From positions 30,506,311 through 30,570,310 of the forward strand of contig CM068835.1 of assembly GCA_028554795.2 (NCBI GenBank): DNA of 64,000 bases, read 5' to 3'. The stretch's first letter is position 1. Every line of letters begins with the position of its first letter. The notes below the pieces were generated by a model, which saw nothing but the letters and a program-made list of their open reading frames with translations, was not told the origin of the DNA and ran no database searches. The stretch comes from Sinohyriopsis cumingii (lineage: Eukaryota; Mollusca; Bivalvia; Unionida; Unionidae). Positions 25,701 to 40,100 of this stretch are shown one piece after another. A program made the translations under genes and the position numbers.

Positions 25701-28700
25701 CTCTGTGTGTATGCAAATGTGCTACAGTTTGGTTGCTTCTTATGGACTCTTATAGTAAGGTACCACTGTCCTTAAGATGGTTAGAAATCAGTTAGATTGC
25801 AATTAATTTGTATATATAAGATATTTGCAAATGTGAGATATAGCTCTCCACTGGACTATAAGAATAGATTTTACCATGGTTTTCTTTCTTCTAGATTATG
25901 CAAAGGGTTTTGGAGGTAAATATGGTGTCCAGACTGACCGCCAAGACAAGTCAGCAGTGGGGTGGGACCATCATGAAAAACTTCAGCAGCACGAGTCCCA
26001 GACAGGTATAAGTGTCCAGCAGTGTTGTTGAGATGTTCAGATTCTGCTAGGGCAATTTTGTTACACCTAGCATTATACTTAGATGTTGAAGATTTTTTTC
26101 TTTTTCTTCCATCTCAGAAAATTATTAAAACATTAACAGATGCTTAAGAATTTTAAATTTCAACATTTATGACCATCATAAATTTACCAGTAATCACTCA
26201 GATTCATATATTGACCACTCCGGTGGGCTAGGGGTTAGAGCATCCACCTCAGATGCAGGAGCTTGTGGGTTTGAACCCCAGCAAAGTCATACCAAATACT
26301 TGTAAAAATGGTACTAACAGCTGCCTTGCTTGGCACTCAACATTAAGAGGTTATTGTTAGGGCTGGTTGGCCTGGTGTGGGTGGGACATGATGCTACATG
26401 TATGCAGGATGATGCCCCAGTGCTGGACATCACTTTAAACTGCCACACTGCAGACATCATAGTGATATGACTAAAAGGTTGATAAAGCTGCATTAAAAAT
26501 CAAATTACATACACAGACATGCACACACACATACATGCACACACATTAAGTGTTATGGTTTAGAAAATCAGCTCTAATATATATAAAAAATCGATATTTT
26601 CTATCCTCATGTAAAGACAAACTGTGTCAACAGTCAGAGTTCTAAAGGTCCCATTTATACATAAATCTAGAGATATTTAACTGAACCTCAGAACCTTCTG
26701 TTGATAAAAATTCCTTGGTCTCCTGATGGTTCATTATACTCTAGTTTCACTGTAATTGAGTTTTAAAAATTAATCAAATTTGTGCAGAATGAAGATCATC
26801 AAAAACACAAAGAAAAGGGTATATTGATGAGTGATTTTTTTCAGTATGATTCAGTTATTCAGAGCATGTTGGTTTTATGAAAGTGAAAGCCTTTGTGGCT
26901 GATTAAAGGAAGAATGTAAATTGTTAAAGATTGTCTGTCCATTCCTTCTGTTTTTGCATCATTGTTAAAATTTGTGTTTAGGTCAGTTTAGGTATGGAGA
27001 TGGTTTGTCATTGTTCCATGAACTCATTTCTAGTTTAGGACTGAAATGATATGTTTATTTTTTTTATTTCCATCACAATTTCACATCTTATAGATCACTC
27101 CAAGGGTTTTGGAGGTAAATTTGGTGTACAAAAGGACCACATGGATAAGTCAGCTGTGGGATGGGATCATCAGGAAAAACTGGAAAAACACGAATCACAG
27201 ACAGGTGGGTATTTTAAAGACCTGCATTTTTATCAGCTCAGGATTTGCTACAATATTCCCAAACATAAATTGATTTACTTAAGGATTATTTTAAACACAG
27301 TTTAAAATCAAAATAAGGATCAGTGGCATGAATTGCTAACATTTTTATTAAGAAAATAGTTTTTGAACAGTCTGGTTTTAAGTATCTGAGTATTGGGATG
27401 GAATGTAAGAAGCTTTCATTGATTTGAAGCATACCAAGTAGACATGAATGCATTGTAAAACTGACTCTGCATTCAACAATTTACAATGTAATTGACAAAA
27501 ATAGGGACAAGTTAATTGATGCCAGAAAGATTTACTTACAAAGTGGTCAGAAGGTGGGGAATCCTACCTAAGTGGTCAGAATTCATGTTTTGGTGTTGGA
27601 TAGGGGAATTCCACCTAGGTGGTCAGAATTCATGTGTTGGTGTGGAATAGGCAAATTCTATCTAAAGGGTCATAGTTCATGTTTTGCTGAGAAATTATTA
27701 GCATCATTGTATTTATGTGTATTGTTCTGTCTTGAATAAATTTAAATTTAGTTTAAAATCATTTGGTTATGTATTTCTGCTAGATTACTCAAAAGGATTT
27801 GGTGGCAAGTATGGTGTACAGACAGATAGACAAGACCAGTCAGCAGCAGGGTATGATGCAGACACACGGACAGAACTCCATCCATCACAGACAGATATGA
27901 AAAAAGGATTTGGAGGAAAGTTTGGTGTACAGACAGACAGACAGGATGAGGTATCTAGCTGTAGATTTTGTAACATTTGTATTACTAGACATGATCATTG
28001 TCTGTTTCAGAGAATAGGATAATCTGATGACTGGGTGCACATTTTAATACTAGAATACTGTATATTCATTATTAATTTGTCAGGGTACCAATTCTTTTGA
28101 CATTGTGATTGTTACAAACTATGATTTTAAAGGATAAACCAACAGTGATCATTGGAATAAGACAATGTGACCCCATCCCAAATCATGAATTAAAGTACTG
28201 ACAGAGGGAAAATGGGACCCCATCCCAAATCATGAATTAAATAATGACAGAAAGACAATTGGACCCTATCCCAAATAATGAATTAAAGTACTGACAGAAT
28301 GACAAAGGTACCCCAACCCAAATCATGAATTAAATAATGACAGAAAGACAAAGGGACCCCAGCCCAAATCATGAATTAAAGTACTGACAGAAAGACAAAA
28401 GGACCCTAACCCAAATCATGAATTAAAGTACTGACAGAAAGACAAAGGGACCCCAACCCAAATCATGAATTGAATAGCTGACAGAAAGATGATGGGACCC
28501 CTTCCAAATCATGGATCAAATAATGACAGAAAGACAATGGGACCCCTTCCCAAATCATGAAGTGAAGTACTCACAGAAAGACCATGGGACCCATTCCCAA
28601 ATCATGTAGCAAAGTATTCACAAAAAGTCAATTGGACCCTTCCCAAATACAAATTAAATAATGACAGAAAGACAATGGAACCACTTCCCAAATCGATAAA

Positions 28701-31700
28701 TTAATGTAGTGCCAAAAATATATTGTTTTGGGTACAGCAACAAAGTTTGATACCAACAATAATAAACTTAAACAGCTGTATGGCTTGCCATCACAAGTTA
28801 CATTGGATATTCAAGCCTCTCTCTCCCCTGCACATCACCCCCCAGACTGTCGCTCTAGGGTCATAATGCATCATATATTTGATGTATCAACTTGCTTTGG
28901 TTGCATACACGACAGTTGGAATATGTGATTGTAATTCAAGTCTTTGTATATTTGAACTCTGACTTCTTCCCAGGATCCGTGACGATGCCTCTGTTGCAGA
29001 TATCACCACATGGGCACCGTAGCTAGAAAGTTGACATAATTTCCATGTAGCAATTTAGGATTTGTGGTAACGGTCAGGTGAACAAACAGATAGAGGACAA
29101 GCAGACAAGAGATAAAGAGGGTATTACAACAACCCCAATACATTTTAAAAGTGTGTGTGTAATGAATTTACAGTATCATGGACAAATTAAATTATATAAC
29201 TTAAGATTTACTTTACACTACTCCAACACAATAATGGACAAGTTAAATTATATGATGTAGGATTTAGTTTACAGTAGTTCAACAGTATGGTGGACAAGTT
29301 AAATTACGTGACTTAGGATTTACTTTTATTAGTCCAACACAACTAAACCAAAGCCAGTAGAGCTGGGAAAAGAATTTTCTTTTATTAATAATGCAAACAA
29401 ACTACAGTATTCTAAGAGGCTAGCAGAGTTGTCATTATTGTTTTGACTTGTCAAGTTTTGACATTATATGAAAATAAAAATAATTAGTTTGAGATGTAAG
29501 AAAATAAAATAAAACCGTATACTACATATATTTGCTCTGTTTATGCTAATCGTTGTACAAGTTGTAATGTAAAAACTCAGTGATTAAGCTGACATTGGAG
29601 AGTTTGTTGATAAATATGACATGTTGAACATAGGCAGAGAAATTTTAAATAAGATGCCAACATTCAGGCAAGATGATTATCAAAGAGTGCCAGTAAACAT
29701 AAAATGCACTTACTCAACAAATGAGAAAATACTTAGTGGATGAGAAGTTACATACATTTCAGAATGGAAGCAACAGCATTCCTGAAAATCATAGGATGAT
29801 TCCCAGTCTTGCAGAGGAATAAATGTACTTAACACATTCACATACACTAGTAAATAACTTAAAAATGGCATGGTTTATTAATCCGATGGTAGTATTCCCT
29901 TACCAACAAGCGAGTATTGTCAATGTGTAAGTTGAGAAAAGCTTTTTAGGGTGTCCCAGAACTGTACTCAGATTTCATGTCCCAAGCTGTATAAAACATG
30001 AATCTAATAATTTTGAAAATAATCAAGAGTAAAAAGCAGTGACCCAGTTCTACATCACATAATGTGGGCTGGCAGATTAGGGTCAGGTTGTTTTACTTGA
30101 AGCCATATTCAGAATAAACAGCAAATACCCACAAAACTTGCCAGCGATTCTGTTTACAGTTGGATGCATGGCTAAATATGATACTGGGCTATAGTCTCAA
30201 AAATGACATCTGCCTTCCAGACTATCTTTCACTATGCCTGTTACATTCTCAGTTTTTGCTTTCAGGAAATTAATCCTGTGTTTCATTGTCTCTATAACGG
30301 TGTCTATCTGTTACCATCAGTGTACCTTTTTTCTGCCTGTTTGTCTGTCTGTCTGCTCTTCCGTCAGATCCCTTGTTATAGCTTTATACTGTACATTACA
30401 GTCTGCTGGAACTTTTGAAGATATGCAGGGAGTAACTACATCCTACAAGAAAACACGAGCAGATTCAAGTAAATATGACTTGTTATTTTCTGTATTATCT
30501 AACAGTTTTCACATTCAGTTCCATGTAGATATCTTTGCCATTATCATATTTGTTTCTTCTTCTGAGTTTTAAAACCAAGTGAGTTTATGATGTTGGGCCC
30601 CACTTGTATCAGTAATCTTGAATTGTTCTTCATCCATCAATTTATATTTACAATTTTAAATTTCTTCACTTTAAGAAAAGCCTTGACCAAATTCAGCCAA
30701 ATTTATTAGGAAAATATCTGTTATCAAGACTTTTTATTTGTCAAAACGGTGCTGATTTGTTTATGTTATCAAGACTTCATATTTTGTCATAATGGTGCTG
30801 ATTTACTTATGTTATCAAGACTTCATATTTTGTCAAAATGGAGCTGATTTGCTTCTTTTATCAAGACTTCATATTTTGTCAGATGGTGCTGATTTGCTTC
30901 TTTTTTCAAGACTTCATATTTTGTCAAAATGGTGATGATATGCTTTTATTATCATTAGTTCATATTTTGTCAAAATGGTGCTGATTTGCCTTTAAATGTG
31001 TCTGCTACTACTGAAACTAAGAAATCTTTGAACAACTTCTCTACAACTGCTTATCCAACTTTGATCAAATTCTACTAGGAGTAGAATAATGAGTCAAGAT
31101 TTTTAAAATTTATACAAATGATTTTATTTGATACAGCCATAGTTACTAGAAATAGAAAAGTCTCAATATGGCAGACACATTCAGTTTTTGTACAAATAAT
31201 GTTAATCTGCTTTCATCGATGTCCTCCAAACTTATAATAAAAAATTGGCAGAAACTATTGACCAGATTGTAGAGACCATCCTTGTACGAAGACATTCAGT
31301 ATTAAAATTTTCATTGTTTTTATTCATTGTGGAAATTACTGGCAAAATGGATAGAATACCAACATTGTTAATACAAAGATAATGCAGAAATTAGCAGAGT
31401 GATTCTTAGTAAAAGAGTAGTCATTAGACATTTCTTGAGTTTGAAAAGTGTGAAGTTTAAGTGGAGTTTCAGTACATATTAAAAAGTTGAATAGAATCTT
31501 TGTGCACCCTTTCCAGGTTCTGATGGCGCTAAAAACCTGAAGGCCAAGTTCGAGGGCCTTGCGAAGGGTCAGGTGGAGGATGAGGGGAAGAAGAGAGTTG
31601 ATGAGATGAGGGCACAGAGAAAGGCAAAGGAGGAGGCAGAAAAAGAGGAGCAGAGAAAGCAGCAAGAGGTAAATGTTTACATTTTATATTATAATTTTGT

Positions 31701-34114
31701 ACTTTTCTTTCAATTGGTAACCAGATCAGATTATGAGTAACTAGATAGGAAGTCAGATAGCAGTATCGGTAACCAGATAGCCATATGTCTAAACAGACAG
31801 GTAACCAGACAGCAGTATGCATAACAAGATAGCCAGATAGCAGTATCAGTAACCAGTAGGGGTGAAACGATACGCCTGTGCCACGTATCGATACGATACA
31901 CGATACACAGCCTATGATACGATACATATCGATACATGTATCAAACTGAAATAGGGATTATCACAGTACATTTGATTAATCATGTGAATGTATATGTTGA
32001 ATGGTATTTTCAAGTTCAAACAGTGTCAAATATGCAATGTATCAGCAGTGAGTCACCTTGTTAACCTGTTATGTATAATGATAACAGAGAAAAAAATTGA
32101 ATCAAGATACAATGTCACGACTACTAACATTGTTGTTCTGTGTAACCAAATAAAATATAACAAAATCTTTGATGTGTTTCTTTATCCTTCATTCGATAAA
32201 AATGAAATGTTACAAGTTTTGTGTCTGATTCATCATGCAACAACATACTAGAACAAAATAATATATTAAAAAGTACACGTAACACAAAAATACAACAAAA
32301 ATTTAAAATGCTTAGGATTAGGAAATCATAATTATGCAACCTTTTCTAAGCTGTATACTTTCCTCCTTTCTTCAGTTCAAGAAAGATCATCTTAGAAAAT
32401 ACAAATGATAAACTTCACTGCAGCAAACACTAATTAATTTCACATAAATTGCCATGTGTGTAATTGAAGTCTATAGATGAATTAAAGAAAGTTCCTAATA
32501 ACTTAAGATGATATCCTCATCAACTTAAATGCATCTTCCAGCAAATGAATAAATCTTCTTAAGTCACAAACTCAGTGTTCTAAAACTAGCTGACAATTGT
32601 GATGACTGTAAATGGCATAAATGAACTGAATTAGATAATTCTGCCTAACAGATGCACAGGACTATTACAAGTTTTGTGTCTGTTCATCCTGCAATAACAT
32701 ACTGCAACACAATAACACACTAAAAAGTAAATGTAATACAAAAATACAAAATAAATTTAAAATTATTGGGATTCAGAAATAATAATTATGCAGTGTTAAA
32801 CCTGAGATCTGTTATATCAATCTATATCACACAAACACCCAACTGCAGTGTAATAACTGAGATCTGTTATATCTATCTATAACACATACAAGCACCCAAC
32901 TGCAGTGTCAAACCTGAGATCTGCTATATCAATTTACAACTTGCAAGCACCTAACTGCAGTATTGAACCTGAGATCTGCTACATCCATCTTTATCACACA
33001 AGCACCCAACTGCAAACAACGTTAAGCCTGAGATCTGTTATATGAATCTATAATACACAGCACCTAACTGCAAACAACGTTGAGCCTGATATATGCTATA
33101 TCAGTCTATAACGCACAAGCACCTAACTGCAAACAGTGTTAAATGTAATTTCACATAAATTGTCATGTGTATTTGAATTCAGTAACTGAATTAAAGAAAA
33201 GTTCATGATGATTGAAAATGATATCCTCATCAACATAAATGCGTTTTCCAGAAAATGAATGAGTCTTCTTAAGTCACAAACTCATTGTTCTAAAACTATC
33301 TGGCAATTGTGATGACTCTGTAAAAGGCATAAATGAACTGAATTAGATCATTCTGCATAACATATGCACAAGACTGTCAGACTACTCGTCACAACTTTCA
33401 AAGTTTCATATTCTTCTTCAAAAAAATCAAAATATCCACATTCTCCCCAGTCAGAGAGGCTCTTTGTGCTGATACAACATCTCCAGCAGTTGAAAAGACT
33501 CTTTCAGATGGCACTGATGTTGCTGGAATAGTCAACAACATCTTGGCTAGTTTGGCCAGCAAAGGGAATGATGTTTCGTTGAATTTCCACCACATCAGTG
33601 GGTTGTCACCAATATGTATACTAGATGTCTCATTCCTATAACGTGTTATCTCTGTGTCAGCCCTCTGAAAGAGGGACTTTGATGGCTCCACCTTGACCAC
33701 GTACACATCTCCAAAAAGATCTTCAAGTGCACCCTTTTTCACTGGAGGCTCATCAACTTCAACCTTCGCTGTTGCTGCTGGTCTGTTATCTCGTTCTGTA
33801 ACTTGTACTGCAGGAAGCTGTGGTAGTGGGGGAAGACTAGATGGTAGTACATGAGTGAGTTCATCAGTCTTCTGTGTCTTCACTACTGTTTCACACTGTA
33901 ATAAAAATCAAAATTATATCATATGTACTCCTTAAGTTAATATGAATCTCACAATTTTATGTTAATTAACATTTTAGCATTAATTCACTGGCATTTAATA
34001 TAAATAAAACATGATTTTATCAATATAAGATCAATATTGAATATTAAGAAATATTTGTGTATATGAAGTTATGAACTTTAAACAATAAAGTTATGTAATA
34101 GTTTGTGTGTTTGC

Positions 34115-34154
<40 letters not shown>

Positions 34155-37100
34155 AGTGTTTCAAAGGGAGATGAAGAGAATCGGATGACATAAGAACTTT
34201 GAAGGTGACTCTGGGGCATACCAAGATCAGTGGTGCATCTAGGGTAACCTTTGGGGACAAGTGTCCAATTTTAACTACCAAAAGAAATTTCATATATCCT
34301 TAAAATCTTGAAAGGGGACAATAATATTATGTTATACTTCAACTGCTGCACGTAGATAACACAACGATACTCGTATGTAAATTTTTGACTTACCTCATTG
34401 ACCTTCACTGTTTGCATGACAATGGAAGCATATATTTGGATCCTTGTAGCATCGTCTACATCAGTTAGAGCCCTAAATCTTGGATCTAGGGCACAACTCT
34501 GCAACAGAAACTGCTGCGTGTCCTTGTCATTGTATCTTTTCTCTAGGTCTTGGGAGATTGCCACCTTGACTGCCTTCACAAGTGCAGAGTCACTTTCTTG
34601 CACTTCCATTGCACTAATAATACGATGTTTAAGAGGAAAAATCATTGATATGGTAGGTGCTGCTTCATCGCACAATATCGTTGTAATGGTTTTCATTGGT
34701 TTGAGCAGTTTGAGAATATCCTCTGCATTTGATACATCATCCTCTGATAAAGTGTTTAAGTCCGTCTCCCTCTGTCTGATTTCCTTACTTAATAGAGTAG
34801 CTACAATGGCAGGCTGCTGCTCTAAAAATCGATCAATCATATCATAAGAACTATTCCAACGTGTCTGGACATCTTGGATAAGTTTGTGTTTAGGAAGCTG
34901 CAACAGCTCTTGTTTGGATTTCAGCAGAGTAGTAGCAGTTGTACTGCGATGGAAAAACGAGACAATGTGCCGGATCCTTCCAAGAAGGCGTGACATCTGA
35001 TGAACTTGCAACCCTCTCTGGGTTGCTAGATTTATAGTATGTGCAAAGCACTTGATATGTGGTGTGAACTTTGCCTCTTGAATAGCAACATCCATGTTAG
35101 CAGCATTATCTGTTACTATGGGGAGTAACTTGTGGGGCCTTTCCAGTTGCCATTCCTTACTGGCATCAACTAGTACTGCTCCTATATTTTTACCAGTGTG
35201 AGACTCGTGTAAAGGTCTCGTCTGAAGAACAAAGCTTTTCATGCACCATTCCTTATCAATCAAGTGAGCTGTGATTGTTATGTAACTCTCTGTAGCCCTT
35301 GAAGTCCAACCATCTGTAGTAATGGCCACTGATTCTGCATCTGATATGGTGCTTTGCACTTCTTGTCTGGTGTGAAAGTATAGGTCTGGGATAACTTTCT
35401 CTGCAAAGTGTGTTCTTGATGGGATGATGTAGCGAGGTTCCAGGGTACGAATCAGATTTCTGAAACCTAGCGAATCAACCACTGAGAAAGGGCGCATATC
35501 ATGTGCAATAAACATCGCTATATGCTTAGTGATTGTCTGTGATCTTTGCGATGATGGAATTAATGGAGACTGAAAAACTTCAGTCAATCTGAGCTGACCA
35601 GTGGTTGTTGGATGTGATGGCTTAGGAGTAGGAGAAACACTGACCTTGGGAGCTGAAATCTTGTCATCTTTAAAAGGAATTCCAATGGCAATGGTTGGGT
35701 GGTGCCGTTTTAAATGTGTAGACATATTTGTGGTGTTTCCAGTATTCCTAAGAGCTGTAAAACAAAGTTTGCAAACACACTTGGACTTGTCTACTTTTCT
35801 TACTCCATTCTCATACTCCACAGGATATCCAAAATAGTTCCAGGCCGATGATCTTCTAATCGCAGGTAACTCGAGTTCAATTTTTTCGGCCTTTTGCGTC
35901 TGCTCCATTTGACCGGATGTTGGAATCACCTTGGTCACCCCGCTGTTTGTAGTTCATTGCATGAAAGCATCCCAAACGTCTTAGTGATTAAGAATAATCA
36001 TAAGTTCTATCACCGGTTCCACACCCATACCGATAGTTTAGTCCCACGCAAAGAGAAAAGAATTGACACTTACATTATTATAATAATTTTAAGAAAAAAT
36101 TTTTCCTTCAGAAACTATTATTAATTTATGTCTTTGATTATATTTTTAAATTATGGTATTATTTAAAAAACAAAAAATAATGTAATTTCCTAGTACAAGG
36201 AAACTCTTATCTATAGAACTGGTCCGGGTGCGGGAACGGAGATGACTAACTGAATCTCACACGCTATACTTCCTGTGTATACAAAACAACTACCGCGACA
36301 GTTTGGTCTAATGAGCTCCTAATTTAATTATCATAACTGCTGAAGATTTATGTAGCTATTATAAGGTAGATATCGTTTTGTATCGATTCTTCACCTTGTG
36401 TATCGATATGTGTATCGAAATGGCAAAAGTATCGATGCATCGATGTATCGATGAATCGTTTCACCCCTAGTAACCAGATAGCAACATTGTGGACAAGAAT
36501 ATTTTTCATGCCATGTCCAAGCTGGTTCATAACATCATGGCAACATCCTCCATGTTAAATTTGGCATCATTGGCAATCTAATGGTTTGCCAAATAATCCA
36601 GCAATAGCCTGGGATGTGATGGTCAGGATTGCTCAGGTCCTTAACCAAGCAGCTCACCATACTGTGGCCAGTGCCATGACAGCTTTAGCCAACTTAGACC
36701 TAACACAGCAGGATGCATGTCTGTCGTTTGTGTCACTCCTACTCTTGCTTTACGGATGATCCCATTTGGGTTGCCATTGCTCTTTGGAGAAAGAATTGGA
36801 AAAGTTCAGGGCAGGCAGCTTGGGAACTGACCCTCCAACTGGACGCTCCCTTCACACAGGCATTTGACACCACACAGCCCCTGCCAGTATGAAGGGATGT
36901 TCTACAGACCCAGGGCAAGGGATTTTCTCAGAGGTACACCAATATTGGTCCCAACCCATTGCCAGGAGACCACAGCCTAACTAACATAGGAGGTGATCAT
37001 ACAGAGGCAGGAAGAAGTTTCTTTCAGGCCTCCAAATAGTAAGCATTCATCTATCCCCCCCCCACCTCAAGTGCCTGTGGACAGCCCACCTGTGGGTGAC

Positions 37101-40100
37101 TAACTCCTGTGCTTATGAGCTCACTGGATCTCAATATTCCCTCTGAATGTGTGGTGATCTAGGTCATTTCGGAGGGGCTTTGGGTTTTGTTCATCCAGCC
37201 CTCTTCCCTCTTTCTCTTCATGGATGTACTGTAAGATCAGGAGAAAGATGCCTTCCAACAACAGGAGATATGATCGCTCATCAACAAATAGTAGGTGCAG
37301 ATTGTGCAAAGACCACAATACCCAGGGTTTTATTCAAGGCTGTTTCCAATTCAGTAAGTGAATGGCAAATTGAGCCCCATCATTGATTTGAACAGTCTCA
37401 CCCGATTTACTGCACTTCCATCCAAAAGGGTGGGTATGCTGTCAGTCTCAACCTGTGTCATGTATGTTTCTCCATTTTGCTTACCATGACAGAGTTCTTC
37501 TCTTTGGCCTCAACATCAGCCTTTGGGCTTTTACCCAAGTTATGGATTGCATTGTTTGAAGTACTCACAGAAAGACCATAATTTAAAGAAGGCTGACTGG
37601 GCCAAGTTTGAAACACTTTGCAAAAACTAAACTTAACAGAGAGACAAAATTAATAACATTACCAGATGTTTGGCAGAAGTGAATTAGCCACCCCTTTCAC
37701 ATCATAGAGAAACATTATCTGTACAGTATGCCCTAAAACTAAGGCCCAATCCCTAAAACCCTATTTTCAGATCTGTTTTCCATCCTAAATATAAAACAGT
37801 ATACCAGAATCGACCAAATGCCATTCAAAAATCCAAAATTCATTTGTTTTTGACCACCACCTCCCTTGGTATCTTAAACAACCCAATGTACTTTTTATGC
37901 TGCATGAAGGAAAAAATCCAGGACAAGTAATTTCCATTTTTCATAACTTTTATAAGAAACTTCTCTCCAAATTTAAGAACTACACAAGAATTTACACTGA
38001 TGATTCAAAGGATGATGATAAGGCTGCTGCAGCCTTCGTTAGTGGAAATCACAAAACACACGTTTGCTTGCCGGATGGCGCATCAGTTTTTTCAGCAGAA
38101 ACCAGGGCAATAGACCTTGCTCTGAAAGATACAGAAACCAAACATATTTTAACTCTTTTCATCTTCTTTGATATCAGTACTTGAGTAACTACACAATAGG
38201 AAGTCGAAAACCCCATTACTGACCAATATTCTCATCAGACATACTGGGCTGTGTACCTCTCACAGTACAGTATGACGTTGGTTACCCAACCATGTTGGCA
38301 TTAACAGTAATGATAAAGCAGATCGTGCTGCTAAAATGGCCATATCTGTACAACCATCTGATTTGAAAATACCATGCATAGATTTTAAATCTGGTTTCAA
38401 CAAATTCTTATTTAGTAAGTGGCAGGCATCATGGAATTAATCTGTCAATAACATGCTCTGTGTAATCAAGGCATCTTTAGGTGAATGGTCTTCTTCCAAC
38501 ATAAATATCTATAGGGATGAGGTAGTCATTGCAGGAATTAGAACTGGTTATATTTTTATAGCCCACTCCAACATGTTCAAGGGTGAAGACCCACCTGAAT
38601 GTGTACTTGCAATGAACTCATCACTGTGAAGTATGTTATGATTGATTGTTTCAATCTCCAACCTATGCTCAGTCATTACTAGTGTTCAGCACATGAAGGA
38701 ACTTTTTGATACAGTAAATTTATCTTGCATTTTAATTTTGTTTGAAGGAAGTTAACATTTATTAAAAATATAACTTGTGTGCAGTCATATTTCCTTCAAG
38801 TATTTTTAACCAGTGTGTTCTGTTGTTAATAAGTTTGACTTATTTAATTACACATAACATTTACATCCCCCATTGAGCAGGATCTTCATCATGTTATCAT
38901 TGTGTTTTTGTACTTTTATTGATAATAAACCTTTTTGATTATGCTTTTTATCGTATAACCTTTTTGCATTGCTATATAGTCTTATGGTGCTTGTGTGCCA
39001 TAAAATCCACAATCACCCAACCAACCTGGATGAGTAAAGCTTGCCATTCTGTGTCAAGATTAGAGAAGATTATCACTCAGGAGCTCAGCTCAAGACAAAA
39101 AAAAATCTTAAATTAATAAATTCTGCCCAAACAGAATGGCACCAAAGTACTTGGTGTTGAATTTTGGATTATTTTTTTTTTTATTAAGTAGGTTTTTTAG
39201 TGTATTCAGCTGGTTCATACTGTTAGGATAAACATCATAAATGGCTATGTGCAAGATTATGAGAATAAAAAGAAATTTAGCATGATGTATAAAAGAATAT
39301 CTTTGGAATTTAGTATGATGTTGTTGTTGTTGTTGTGGGGTTTAACGCCATTTTCAGCACACGATAGGCTATGTATGGCGGTCAGTATTAATGGTGGAGG
39401 AAGAACCCGGGAAGAACCACCAACCCACGAGAAGCTACTGGCAAGCTTTCTCACATACCCACATTGGCCAAATCCTAGACTTGAACCCATGCAGACAGAG
39501 GTGAGATGGCAGTGATCCGTAATGGAGAGCGCTTTAGACCAATCTGCCACTCCGGGGCCCCAGTATGATGAATGAAAGATTATCTTTAGAATTAAGTATG
39601 ATATGTTAAAGATTGTCTTTAGAATTTAGTGTGATATGTAAAAGATTATCTTTAAAAGTTAGTATGATGTGTAAAAGATTATCTTTGGAATTTAGTATGA
39701 TGTATGAAAGAATATCTTTAGAATTTAGTATATGTTAAAGATTATCTTTAGAATTTAGTATGATATGTTAAAGATTATCTTTAGAATTTAGTATGATGTA
39801 TAAAAGATTATCTTTAGAATTTAGTGTGATATGTAAAGGATTATCTTTAGAATTTAGTATGATATGTTAAAGATTATCTTTAGAATTTAGCATGATGTGT
39901 AAAAGATTATCTTTAGAATTTAGTATAATATGTTAAAGATTATCTTTAGAATTTAGTATGATATGTTAAAGAGAGATTTAGAATTTATTATGATATATGA
40001 AAGAGTATCTTTAGACTGATAACAGCAAAATGAACTTTGATAGGAGCGTTTGAACAAGGAGAGATGGGAGGCAGAACAGAACCCTCAACAGCCAGAGCCC

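Larger units (their letters stand above)
31857..36469 (-). mobile_element. hAT DNA transposon, apparently complete
   Basis: Ends: TAGGGGTGAAACGAT at 31,857 and its inverted partner ATCGTTTCACCCCTA ending at 36,469 (one position beyond the core differs). A perfect 8-bp target duplication GTAACCAG flanks it (31,849-31,856; 36,470-36,477), the hAT hallmark. The length is 4,613 bp. Both subterminal regions are dense in ATCGATAC-type motifs, likely transposase binding sites. It encodes one BED-hAT transposase on the - strand, antisense to cortactin, in the intron between exons h and i. The region downstream of the transposase (32,200-33,370) contains an internal duplication and a minisatellite. 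Confidence 0.95.

Noticed and set aside
31529-31927. 132-codon - strand frame overlapping cortactin exon h
   Set aside because: Shadow of the coding exon and the adjacent 20-bp array; the + strand exon has clear homology and splice sites.
34398-34847. 149-codon + strand frame
   Set aside because: Antisense shadow of the hAT transposase exon 1.
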